A stretch of 57,158 nucleotides of DNA from assembly GCF_013870525.1 (NCBI RefSeq), contig NZ_JACBXD010000051.1:1-57158 (forward strand), read 5' to 3'. This document shows, piece by piece, positions 48,924-56,952 of this stretch. Every line of letters begins with the position of its first letter. Within the stretch, counting starts at the first letter, position 1. Made by a program: the position numbers and the translations under genes. The notes under the pieces were generated by a model, which worked only from the letters and a program-made list of their open reading frames with translations, did not search any database and was not told the DNA's origin. The stretch is from Amycolatopsis pittospori. Lineage in GTDB: Bacteria > Actinomycetota > Actinomycetes > Mycobacteriales > Pseudonocardiaceae.

Positions 48924-49321
48924 AACCCCCAGGTGCGTTCCGGCCGGATCCTGATGCGGACGTTGTACTCCCGGTCGAACTTCGGGGTGTCGTAGTCGAT
49001 CGCCGGATAGTCCTCTTCGTACTTGGCGAGGAAACCCGGCTGCTCCGAAGCGACACCGTCCGGCAGGATCTCGGCCTTGCCGCCGAGCACCAGGATCGAG
49101 CCGCCGTGCTCGTCACTGTTGAAGTGGAGGCTGACTTCGGGGTTCGCCTCGATGTGCCGGGTCTTGGCGGTGTCGGGCTGGCTGAAGACGATGACGTCGT
49201 CGCCGTCGAGCACGAACCACACCGGGCGGGGAGAAGGCCTGCCCTTCGGGCTGATCGTGGTCAGCCAGGCGACCTTCTCCTTCGCCCGTTCGGCCAGCCG
49301 CGGGTCGGGTTGATAGCTCAT
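48920..49321 (-). CDS. Pyridoxamine 5'-phosphate oxidase-like (Rv3369-type) protein
   Basis: 133 residues, FMN/F420 split barrel: KEKVAWLTTISPKGRPSPRPVWFVLDGD, VIVFSQPDTAKTRHIEANPEVSLHFN and a C-terminal RIRIRPERTWGF, the pattern of the TIGR03667 group. Likely an F420- or flavin-binding oxidoreductase; substrate unknown. ATG 49321 is the start that keeps the standard N-terminal helix. Stop overlaps the convergent sodC-like gene by 4 bp. Confidence 0.88.
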   Translation of the reverse strand: MSYQPDPRLAERAKEKVAWLTTISPKGRPSPRPVWFVLDGDDVIVFSQPDTAKTRHIEANPEVSLHFNSDEHGGSILVLGGKAEILPDGVASEQPGFLAKYEEDYPAIDYDTPKFDREYNVRIRIRPERTWGF

Positions 49322-49365
49322 GAAAGCGACCAACCACGACCCGCGGGTTTTTCTTCCTGTCCTGC

Positions 49366-51363
49366 TCAGCGAGACGCGACGAGCTTCGCGTAGCGGGTCC
49401 CAGCGCCCAGGAGCACCAGGCCGGCCAGGAGGAAGGCCGCGACCCGGGCCAGGCCGTCGAGCGCGCCGAGGTCGAACAGGACCAGCTTCAGCACCGCCGC
49501 GCCGACCAGCACCAGACCGATCACGCGCAGGCCGACCACCGAGATACCTCGGATGAGGAGGATGAGCGCGGCGACCGTCCAGGACACCGTGATCACCACG
49601 TGCCCGAGCAGGAAGCCCGAGCGGCCCGGGACGGCCAGCAGGGCGCCGCACAGGACCAGCGCACCCGCGCCGTAGAGGGCGCAGACGCCGGCGAAGAGCC
49701 ACGGCACCAGGTTCTCCGACGCCGCCTTGAACAGTCCGAGCCGGTGCGCGACCCACGGAAGCGTGATCGAGACGGCCAGGATCGCGACGGCCACCAGCAA
49801 GGCGGCGGCGAGGTCGGCGTCCGGACGGTTCTTGACCAGGAAGAAGAGCGTCGGCGGCACGTCGAAGACCAGCGCGATGATCCCGCCGATGACCGCGAAG
49901 CCCAGCCCACCGAAGAGCGCGACGTGCTTCTTCGTCCACAGCGCGACCAGTGCCAGCAAGACACCTTCGCCGAGCAGGATCGCCGACTGGGCGCTGCCGT
50001 CGAAGAGCGTCATCGTCGTCTGAAGGGCCGCGAGGAGACCCGCGGCACCCGCGAGTTCACCCGTCCAGCCGTCGAGCCACTGCCCGGCCGCCCATACCGC
50101 GAGGAGCACCAGCGCCACCGAAGCGGTGACGATCACGGCCGACGTCTTCGGCAGGAACAAGGCGGCGAGCAGCGACGGCAACGGCGCGACACCGAGCAGG
50201 GCGAGCGCGGCGGCGTCCTTGGTCCGTTTGGTGGTGACGAGCACGGCGAGCACGAGACCGGCACCGCTCGCGGCCAGCGCGGCGGCGGTGTTCGCGGTGC
50301 TGCCGCCGAGACCGGCGAACGCGGTGCTGAAGACCGACGCGACCAGCGGCGGGATCCCCGCGGCGACCGCGACCGACGGCCACGACTGACGCAACTGCAC
50401 CGGCGTCGAGGCGACCTGGACCACCAGCAGGAACGCGACCAGTTCCGGCTTGAAACCCTGCGTGATCAGCGGAGCGCACACCACACAACCGAGCACGACG
50501 GCCGTCGCGAGCAGCGACGACTTCCACCGCACGGCCAGCAACAGCCCGCCGACCGCGATCAGCAACCCGAGCGCGAGACCGGCGTAGGCCGGGAGGAACT
50601 CGTACATCGTCGTCGCGGCGATCGCGTCGAGGTACAACGTCCCGATGCCGGTCGCCGCGAGTGCGAACGCACCCGTGCGGCCCGCCGGCGTGCGGTGCAG
50701 CCGGAGCCCGATCCCGACCAGCGCCAGCCCGAGCACGGCGCCGCCGATCACCCTCGGCCCCGGACCGAACCAGCCGCGCTGGATCGCCAGGACGAGGAAC
50801 AACACGATGCCGAGCAACGTGACCGCGCCACCGATCCAGGCCAGCAGCCTGCTGCCCGCGCCTTCCTTGCTCAGCTTCTGGGCGAGCGTCACCTTGGGGA
50901 CGGGCCGGTACGGCTGGTGAGGCTGCTGCGGCGGCCCCGGCTGCTGGTACTGCTGCTGATATCCCTGGCGATAGTGCTGCTGGTACTGCTGCCATTGCCG
51001 CTGCGCCTGGGCTTGGGCTTGGGCGTACTGGGCCTGCTGGTACTGGGCGTGCTGGGGGTACGGGTACGCCTGCTGCGGCTGGGCCTGCGGCGGTGGGGTC
51101 TGCTGCGGGATCTGGGGTGTCGGCTGCTGGGCCTGCGGCTGCTGCTCGGCCTGCGGCTGCGTCGGCTGCTCGGCGGTCGGCAGCGGCGCCTCCTGAGCGG
51201 CGGTCTCCGGCCGCGCTTCGGGTGCCTGCTGAGGCGCTTCGGCCTGCGCGGGCGCCGCGTCGGCCTGGACGGTCCGCAGCTCGGTCCCGACCCGCGCGAG
51301 GCGGGCCCCAAGATCGTCGATCTCCCCGGCGAGCCTGAGGAGCACATCCCCATCGGTGGTCAT
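49366..51363 (-). CDS. DUF2339 polytopic membrane protein
   Basis: 665 residues. N-terminal helix (DVLLRLAGEIDDLGARLARVGTEL), a Gln/Pro/Ala-rich low-complexity segment at about 45-165 (runs such as QAQAQAQRQWQQYQQ), then more than fifteen hydrophobic helices to the C-terminus. This is the DUF2339 layout; function is unknown. ATG 51363 is preferred to the in-frame codon at 51408. The Gln-rich stretch has an unusual CAG-heavy codon run. Confidence 0.85.
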   Translation of the reverse strand: MTTDGDVLLRLAGEIDDLGARLARVGTELRTVQADAAPAQAEAPQQAPEARPETAAQEAPLPTAEQPTQPQAEQQPQAQQPTPQIPQQTPPPQAQPQQAYPYPQHAQYQQAQYAQAQAQAQRQWQQYQQHYRQGYQQQYQQPGPPQQPHQPYRPVPKVTLAQKLSKEGAGSRLLAWIGGAVTLLGIVLFLVLAIQRGWFGPGPRVIGGAVLGLALVGIGLRLHRTPAGRTGAFALAATGIGTLYLDAIAATTMYEFLPAYAGLALGLLIAVGGLLLAVRWKSSLLATAVVLGCVVCAPLITQGFKPELVAFLLVVQVASTPVQLRQSWPSVAVAAGIPPLVASVFSTAFAGLGGSTANTAAALAASGAGLVLAVLVTTKRTKDAAALALLGVAPLPSLLAALFLPKTSAVIVTASVALVLLAVWAAGQWLDGWTGELAGAAGLLAALQTTMTLFDGSAQSAILLGEGVLLALVALWTKKHVALFGGLGFAVIGGIIALVFDVPPTLFFLVKNRPDADLAAALLVAVAILAVSITLPWVAHRLGLFKAASENLVPWLFAGVCALYGAGALVLCGALLAVPGRSGFLLGHVVITVSWTVAALILLIRGISVVGLRVIGLVLVGAAVLKLVLFDLGALDGLARVAAFLLAGLVLLGAGTRYAKLVASR

Positions 51364-51516
51364 GGCGAACAGCATGGATCCTTCCGGCCCCAGTCGGATC
51401 CGTAGCACTACTCAATCGTGATGACGATGTGGTCGCGACCTGCAAGATCATCACCGCTGGGACCGGTTCCGGCGCTCCTCCGAGCATGAATGGACGGGAT
51501 GGGTGAGCGCGTGATC

Positions 51517-51561
51517 ACTGTGTGGATTTCGGGACATCTGACGTCCCGAAATCCACACAGT
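51517..51561. repeat. Perfect 19-bp hairpin
   Basis: Arms ACTGTGTGGATTTCGGGAC (51517-51535) and its complement (51543-51561), loop ATCTGAC. It sits between divergent transcription units, an unexpected place for a terminator. Confidence 0.65.
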
Positions 51562-51644
51562 CGCTCCCTACGAGGTCGTCTTCTTGGCCGCGTAGACGCG
51601 GAGCGCCCTTAGAAGATCCATTTCGCGAACCGTCTAGCCCGGCA

Positions 51645-51681
51645 TTGACGGTTGCGTCTACCCAACCCTAGACATAAGCTG
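51645..51681 (+). promoter_or_regulatory. Promoter of the hicA remnant/hicB unit, with inverted repeat
   Basis: TTGACG (51645-51650), an 18-bp spacer, TAGACA (51669-51674), 7 nt to GTG 51682, so leaderless. The inverted repeat GTCTA-N8-TAGAC spans 51656-51673 and is a likely HicB operator. Confidence 0.55.
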
Positions 51682-51863
51682 GTGAAGAGACGAGAAGTCA
51701 TCAAGAAGATCGCGGTCGCCGCCAGGAGACAACATGCGGTGTGGGCCTTGGAGCGCGAAGGCGCCAACCCATTCCGCGCCATACCGAGTTGGGGGAGATC
51801 TTCGCCGTTGACATCTTCAAGGAGTGCGAGGACGTCCTCGGGAAAGGATGGTGGAGGAAGTGA
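51682..51863 (+). pseudogene. hicA: Broken HicA-family toxin gene
   Basis: From GTG 51682 the frame reads VKRREVIKKIAVAARRQ and continues to REGAN (to 51768), the standard N-terminal half of HicA. From 51768-51770 a different frame continues PIPRHTELGEIF and ends EDVLGKGWWRK at the TGA 51861-51863, the standard C-terminal half. In intact homologues about 11-12 residues, including the catalytic His, separate REGAN from PIPRH. They are missing here and the frame is shifted. The toxin is therefore almost certainly inactive. Confidence 0.8.
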
Positions 51864-52237
51864 AGACCTACCACGCCGAAGTCACCCGTGACGGCAGGTT
51901 TTGGCTCGTCCGCGTTCGCGAGATCGACCGCTCGACCCAGGCTCTCCGCTACAAGGACGTCGTGACGATGGCGAGTGAGCTCATCGAGATCATGGAGGAC
52001 GTCCGCGGCGACGAGTACGACCTTCACCTCGAAGTGCACCTGCCGAATTCGGTGACGGATCATCAGGCGCGCGCCGAAGTCCTGCGCGAGGAGGCTCAGC
52101 GCAAGCAAGCCGAGGCGGCGGCCGAACATCGCGCGGCGGTGCAGGAGCTCCTCGCACTCGGAGTCTCGCAGCGCGAAGCGGGCGAGGTTCTCGGAATGTC
52201 GTTCCAGCGCGTCAGCCAGTTGGCGAAGTCGTCCTGA
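51860..52237 (+). CDS. hicB: HicB-like antitoxin with C-terminal HTH
   Basis: 125 residues. N-terminal partial RNase H-like fold (KTYHAEVTRDGRFWLVRVREIDR), a helical linker, and an HTH at about 96-121 (GVSQREAGEVLGMSFQRVSQL). GTG 51860 overlaps the toxin's TGA (AAGTGAAG) and has GGTGGAGG upstream; ATG 51848 is an alternative. The frame is intact although the toxin is broken, so selection may now act on its DNA-binding role. Confidence 0.8.
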   Translation: MKTYHAEVTRDGRFWLVRVREIDRSTQALRYKDVVTMASELIEIMEDVRGDEYDLHLEVHLPNSVTDHQARAEVLREEAQRKQAEAAAEHRAAVQELLALGVSQREAGEVLGMSFQRVSQLAKSS

Positions 52238-52274
52238 CCGGCCCACCTGCGAGTGACAGACACCACAGGCGACA

Positions 52275-53420
52275 ATGGAGGACGTGACAGCCACCCTGAG
52301 CAAGCCCAGCCTGAAGATCGGCCCCTACGAGGTCGATCCCCCGGTCGTGCTCGCTCCGATGGCCGGCATCACCAACGTCGCCTTCCGGCAGCTGTGCCAG
52401 GAGTACGGCGCGGGCATCTACGTCTGCGAGATGATCACCGCCCGCGCGGTGGTCGAACGCCACCCCGGCACGATGCACATGATGACCTTCGGCGAGAACG
52501 AAAAGCCCAGGTCCATGCAGCTTTACGGGGTCGATCCCAAGACGATGGCCGAAGCCGTCCGCATCATCACCGGTGAAGGTCTCGCCGACCATATCGACAG
52601 CAACTTCGGCTGCCCGGTGGCGAAGGTGACGCGCAAGGGCGGCGGGGCGGCGTTGCCGTTCAAGCGGAAGCTGTTCGCCGACATCGTGCGCGAGTCGGCG
52701 AAGGCGGCGGCCGAGGCGGGCGTGCCGTTCACGGTCAAGTTCCGCGTGGGCATCGACGACGACCACCTGACCTATCTCGACGCCGGGCGTATCGCGGAGG
52801 CGGAGGGGGCGGCCGCGGTCAGTCTGCACGCGCGCACCGCCGCGCAGCGGTACTCCGGTCAGGCCGACTGGACGAAGATCGCGGCGCTCAAGGAGGCCGT
52901 CACCAGCATCCCGGTCCTCGGCAACGGCGACATCTTCTCGGCCGAAGACGCGCTGCGCATGGTCGACGAGACCGGCTGCGACGGCGTCGTGGTCGGACGC
53001 GGCTGCCTGGGCAGGCCGTGGTTGTTCGGTGAGCTGGAAGCCGCCTTCGCCGGGCGCCCGCAGCCCACGCCGCCGAACCTCGGCGAGGTCGCGAAGGTCC
53101 TGCGCCGCCACACCGAACTGCTCGTCGAGCACGACGGCCACGACAAGGCCATGCGCGACATCCGCAAGCATATGGCCTGGTATTTCATGGGCTTCCCGGT
53201 CGGCTCGGAACTGCGCCGCGGCTTCGCGATGCTCTCCAGCCTGACCCAGCTGGACGACCTCATCGCGCAGCTCGACCACGACGCGCCGTTCCCGAGCGCC
53301 GCGACCGGGCCGCGTGGGCGGCAGGGTTCGCCGGGCAAGGTCACGTTGCCGCACGGCTGGCTCGACGACCCGGACGACGACTGCGTCCCCGAAGCCGAGG
53401 ACATGCACTCCGGCGGGTAA
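52275..53420 (+). CDS. dusB: tRNA-dihydrouridine synthase B
   Basis: 381 residues. FMN-dependent TIM barrel with LAPMAGITNVAFRQLC, the catalytic Cys in SNFGCPVAKV, KFRVGIDDDHLTYLD, SLHARTAAQRYSGQADW and GNGDIFSAEDAL. It reduces uridines in tRNA. ATG 52275 is taken as start, with no strong ribosome-binding site. The long C-terminal acidic tail (DDPDDDCVPEAEDMHSGG) is typical of actinobacterial members. Confidence 0.94.
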   Translation: MEDVTATLSKPSLKIGPYEVDPPVVLAPMAGITNVAFRQLCQEYGAGIYVCEMITARAVVERHPGTMHMMTFGENEKPRSMQLYGVDPKTMAEAVRIITGEGLADHIDSNFGCPVAKVTRKGGGAALPFKRKLFADIVRESAKAAAEAGVPFTVKFRVGIDDDHLTYLDAGRIAEAEGAAAVSLHARTAAQRYSGQADWTKIAALKEAVTSIPVLGNGDIFSAEDALRMVDETGCDGVVVGRGCLGRPWLFGELEAAFAGRPQPTPPNLGEVAKVLRRHTELLVEHDGHDKAMRDIRKHMAWYFMGFPVGSELRRGFAMLSSLTQLDDLIAQLDHDAPFPSAATGPRGRQGSPGKVTLPHGWLDDPDDDCVPEAEDMHSGG

Positions 53421-53500
53421 GCCGTTTCCGGCGAAGAACAACTTCGCCGCCGGTCCCGCGTCTTCTTCCGAGAGGAAGACGAAAGGGGATCGAAATCCAC

Positions 53501-53992
53501 ATGACGACAACCACGCGCCGTTTCCTGGGTGGGGTGGCCGCCGCGGCCGCCACGTGCGCCTTGTTCGCCGTGCCCGCGACGGCGGCCGAAGTCTCGCCAT
53601 GCGAGGCGAGCGACCTGTCCTACACGTTCGGACCGGTCGAGGCGGCCCTCGGCCACCGCTACGCGGATCTGAAGATCAGCCTGACGGACGGAAGCTGTTC
53701 TCTGCGGGGAGCGCCGTCCGACGTCACGTTCCTCGACGAGGAAGGCACGTCCCTCGGCACGGAACCACGCTACGAAGGCACTGAAACGCCGTACACGGTC
53801 TTGACCGCCGAGCAGCCCGCCGTCATCCATCTGCATTGGACGGTGGAGCACGGCTGGGAAGGCGGAGTCGTCCCGTCCGCGGTTTCCCTGAAACTGCCGG
53901 GATTCCCCGAAAGCACCGTGGTCGACTGGCCGGAGACGGAACTGATCGGCAACGTCCTCCGCTACACCGCGGTGGAACCGGCGACGGCCTGA
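53501..53992 (+). CDS. Secreted DUF4232-type protein
   Basis: 163 residues. Signal peptide 1-28 (ATCALFAVPATAA), then a beta-sandwich domain with CEASDLSYTFGPVEAALGHRY and GSCSLRGAPSDVTFLDEEG, the DUF4232 pattern with a probable disulfide between the two Cys. Function unknown. AAGGGGATC lies upstream of ATG 53501. Ends at a terminator. Confidence 0.82.
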   Translation: MTTTTRRFLGGVAAAAATCALFAVPATAAEVSPCEASDLSYTFGPVEAALGHRYADLKISLTDGSCSLRGAPSDVTFLDEEGTSLGTEPRYEGTETPYTVLTAEQPAVIHLHWTVEHGWEGGVVPSAVSLKLPGFPESTVVDWPETELIGNVLRYTAVEPATA

Positions 53993-53997
53993 CCGAA

Positions 53998-54030
53998 AAC
54001 GCTCCCGCCGGAAGATCCGGCGGGAGCGTT
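53998..54030. terminator. Bidirectional intrinsic terminator
   Basis: Perfect 15-bp stem AACGCTCCCGCCGGA with a 3-nt loop, between convergent genes. Confidence 0.85.
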
Positions 54031-54038
54031 CGGACAGA

Positions 54039-54338
54039 TCAGCAAGGGCTGTACTTGGCCCAGGCGTCATAGATCATCGGCCAGTCACCGAGCGGGATGA
54101 TTCCGCCGGCGACGCATTGGTCGTGGTCTCGGATCCACGGCGGGGCGAGGTTCTCGTTGACCTCGACCCGGAGCATCACGGACGTGGCCCCGCCGCAGTG
54201 TCCGTAGAGCGCTTGGCCGTGTTCCGCGTAGAAGCCGCACGGGTAGGCGGCCGCCGGAGCGACCGTCACGGCGGAAACGCTCGCGGCCGTCGCCATCGTG
54301 GCCACGGCCAGCGCCAAGGCGCGAGCTGGTTTGCGCAT
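54039..54338 (-). CDS. Small secreted protein
   Basis: 99 residues. Signal peptide 1-32 (SAVTVAPAAA), mature part of about 67 residues with four Cys (YPCGFYAEHG, YGHCGGAT, DQCVAGG and the C-terminal Cys), so probably two disulfides. GGGGAG precedes ATG 54338. No family recognised; size and Cys pattern resemble small exported actinobacterial proteins. Confidence 0.72.
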   Translation of the reverse strand: MRKPARALALAVATMATAASVSAVTVAPAAAYPCGFYAEHGQALYGHCGGATSVMLRVEVNENLAPPWIRDHDQCVAGGIIPLGDWPMIYDAWAKYSPC

Positions 54339-54457
54339 GATTCTCCCCAGGTGATCGGATTCTTTGCTCCGAAGTGTCACTTCGTCATCGCGGGGCGGCA
54401 AGGTATTTCAAGGCTGCTTGAAACCGCCGCGAAAGCTCACAACGTAAAGTGCGGATC

Positions 54458-55291
54458 GTGATCGAGCAGCTGAGCATTCCCACCGAAGCCGGTTCCTTCG
54501 ACGCCATCGCGGCGGGCCCCGAAGACGGCCGTCCGGTCCTGCTGCTGCACGGGTTTCCCGAAGCGGCGGTCGAATGGGAGCACCAGGTCGCGACGCTCGG
54601 CGTACTCGGTTATCGCGCGGTGGCACCGGATCAGCGCGGGTACTCGCCGGACGTCCGGCCGGAACAGGCGTCCGAGTACACCATCGACCACCTCGTGGGC
54701 GACGTCATCGCGATCGCGGATCGCTTGGGGTGGAAGGAATTCGACCTCGTCGGACATGACTGGGGCGGTGCGGTGGCGTGGTGGACGGCCGACGCGCATC
54801 CGACCAGGCTCCGCAGCCTCGCCGTCATTTCGACGCCGCATCCGGCCGCACTCGCGGAGGCCATGAAGACCGACGAGGACCAGCACCTCCGTTCGGGGTA
54901 CATGACCGAATGGCGGCAGACCCGCGTCACCGAACGGCGGATGCTCGAGAACGACGCCGACGCGTTGCGGCGCATATTCGACTGGAAGGTGTCGCCGAGC
55001 AAGATCGACGAGTACGTCCGGCGACTGTCCGAACCGGGCGCGCTGACCGCCGCGCTCAACTGGTACCGCGCCGGCCGTCCCGGCGGGAAGATCGGGCCGA
55101 TCGAGGTGCCGACGCTCTACATCTGGAGCACCGAGGACGCCGCCTTCGGTTCGACGGCCGCGCTCGACACCGGGAACCGGGTCACCGGCCCGTACCGCTT
55201 CGAAATGATCGAGGACGTCTCCCACTGGGTGGTGGAAGAGGCGCCCGAGGCCGTCACTTCTTTGCTCGTCGAGCACCTTTCGTCCCTCTAA
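54458..55291 (+). CDS. Epoxide hydrolase-like alpha/beta hydrolase
   Basis: 277 residues. Oxyanion motif HGFPE (31-35), APDQRGYSP, nucleophile elbow GHDWGG with Asp101, and VSHWV with the catalytic His. Asp as nucleophile plus HGFP indicates the epoxide hydrolase/dehalogenase branch. TAAAGT lies 7 nt before GTG 54458, suggesting a leaderless start; GTG 54449 is also in frame. Confidence 0.9.
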   Translation: MIEQLSIPTEAGSFDAIAAGPEDGRPVLLLHGFPEAAVEWEHQVATLGVLGYRAVAPDQRGYSPDVRPEQASEYTIDHLVGDVIAIADRLGWKEFDLVGHDWGGAVAWWTADAHPTRLRSLAVISTPHPAALAEAMKTDEDQHLRSGYMTEWRQTRVTERRMLENDADALRRIFDWKVSPSKIDEYVRRLSEPGALTAALNWYRAGRPGGKIGPIEVPTLYIWSTEDAAFGSTAALDTGNRVTGPYRFEMIEDVSHWVVEEAPEAVTSLLVEHLSSL

Positions 55292-55358
55292 CAGGGGTAA
55301 CTCTGGTCGCGGTACCGGTTACAGCGAGCCGTGTAGTTCAGTGGGTCCGGTGAACAAC

Positions 55359-55961
55359 ATGACCGAAGTGGACACCGAACGCATCGTCTATGTGACCGAG
55401 GACGGTGTGCCGACCGGGGAGACCGCGCCCAAACTGGCGAGCCACCACGAGAACACCCGACTGCACCTGGCGTTCTCCTGTTACCTGCTGCGCCGCAGTG
55501 ACCAGGCCCTGCTGATCACCAGCCGCGCCGCGTCCAAAAAGGTGTGGCCGCGGGTATGGACCAACAGTGTCTGCGGGCATCCCGCGCCGGGGGAACCGAT
55601 CGAAGAGGCCGTCCGGCGCCGCTCCGCGTTCGAACTCGGTCTGCCCCGGTTGGACGGACTCCGCTGCGTCCTTCCGGCGTACCGCTATCGGACGCCGCCG
55701 TTCGAGGGCATCGTCGAGAACGAGTTCTGCCCGGTCTTCGTCGCCTGGGTCGACGAAGATCCGCTGCCGCATCCCGACGAGGTGGGCGAGTGGCGCTGGA
55801 TCGACTGGAATGATTACGCACTGTTGCTGAATGACGATGTGACTGACGTGAGTTACTGGGCAAAGGATCAGTTTGCGCAGCTCAAAGACGTCGAGCCGTT
55901 TTCAGCCTTACAGAACGGGACTTCGGTGCGTGACAAAGGTACGGAACCGTCGTCCACTTGA
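55359..55961 (+). CDS. idi: Isopentenyl-diphosphate delta-isomerase, type I
   Basis: 200 residues, Nudix-fold type I IDI. Active-site Cys72 and metal His74 in NSVCGHPAPGE, metal Glu in VENEFCPVF, and WRWIDW near the end. It interconverts IPP and DMAPP. GTG 55341, GTG 55350 and ATG 55359 are all in frame; ATG is taken. The Nudix helix reads RRRSAFELGL, slightly atypical. A diguanylate-cyclase-like gene follows 80 bp downstream on the same strand. Confidence 0.92.
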   Translation: MTEVDTERIVYVTEDGVPTGETAPKLASHHENTRLHLAFSCYLLRRSDQALLITSRAASKKVWPRVWTNSVCGHPAPGEPIEEAVRRRSAFELGLPRLDGLRCVLPAYRYRTPPFEGIVENEFCPVFVAWVDEDPLPHPDEVGEWRWIDWNDYALLLNDDVTDVSYWAKDQFAQLKDVEPFSALQNGTSVRDKGTEPSST

Positions 55962-56041
55962 GCGATATTCACTTCCGACCGTACCGATACCTCAAGAGAT
56001 CCCTCCTTTACGACGAAAACCAATTCGTGGCGGAGGTGAGC

Positions 56042-56734
56042 GTGGTAGCCGACGACGAGGCCGCGCTCCCACCGGGCGCGCCGGGTACCGATCTGCTCAG
56101 CCTCCACGAATCCATCGCCGGGGTGCTCGCCACCCAAGGTGACTGGCGGCGCGCGTACCACCACCTGAAATCCGCCTTCGACCTCGCCCGCGCCGGCAGC
56201 CTGCGGGACACGCTGACGTCCAGCTTCAACCGCCGCTACCTCGACCAGTGGCTGCACGGCCCGGACTTCGAACGGGTAAGCGAGCCGGGACTCGCGATCG
56301 CGCTGGTCGACCTGGACCTGTTCAAAGAGGTCAACGACACTTTCGGGCATCTGGTCGGCGACCGGGTGCTTCGGGAGGTCGCCGACCTGCTGCAACAGGG
56401 ACTGCCGGCCGAGGCGTTCTGTGCCCGCTACGGCGGCGAGGAGTTCGCGCTCGTCATCCCGGACGTCGACGCCGCGCGGGCGGTGCGGATCGCCGACACC
56501 GCCCGCGTCCGGGTGGCCCGCCATCCGTGGACCCGGATCCGGACCGGCCTGTCGGTGACGATCAGCGTGGGACTCGCGCACGAGAACGGCTCCGAGCCGA
56601 TGAAACCGGAACGGCAGTTGCGCCGCGCAGACGCTTTGTTGTATATGGCGAAACGGGCAGGCCGGAACAAAGTGGCCTATCGCGAAAAGGAATCGTCGCA
56701 GGTGATTCCCCGTTCCGGCCCGACCGCGGGCTAA
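56042..56734 (+). CDS. GGDEF-domain protein (probable diguanylate cyclase)
   Basis: 230 residues from GTG 56042, which has GGAGG 5 nt upstream; TTG 55958 would extend it by 28 residues. A helical, TPR-like N-terminal part (LHESIAGVLATQGDWRRAYHHL) is followed by a GGDEF domain with LVDLDLFKEVNDTFGH and the active motif RYGGEEF (131-135). No RxxD inhibitory site precedes it. No TM segment, so it is soluble. It would make c-di-GMP, a regulator of differentiation in actinomycetes. Confidence 0.88.
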   Translation: MVADDEAALPPGAPGTDLLSLHESIAGVLATQGDWRRAYHHLKSAFDLARAGSLRDTLTSSFNRRYLDQWLHGPDFERVSEPGLAIALVDLDLFKEVNDTFGHLVGDRVLREVADLLQQGLPAEAFCARYGGEEFALVIPDVDAARAVRIADTARVRVARHPWTRIRTGLSVTISVGLAHENGSEPMKPERQLRRADALLYMAKRAGRNKVAYREKESSQVIPRSGPTAG

Positions 56735-56952
56735 GTCACGGCTAAGTCACCCACTCGGTTATCGCCACACTCTACGTAGCGGTTTCACTCCTTTTAACGC
56801 AGCTTTAACTCGGACCGCTCACCCGATCGCATGGACCGCTCGGCGCTTCTCGGTACCTTGGGTGAAGAAAATTCCGGGATGGTTGTCGTAACGAACCAGA
56901 GGTGTCCGTACGATAACGAAAAAGCTACGACCATGACTGGAGAGGAGACCGA

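Larger units (their letters stand above)
51364..51681. other. 318-bp intergenic region
   Basis: It contains the upstream region of the DUF2339 gene, the hairpin at 51517-51561, and the promoter of the hicAB remnant at 51645-51674. I see no coding frame in the remainder. Confidence 0.6.
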
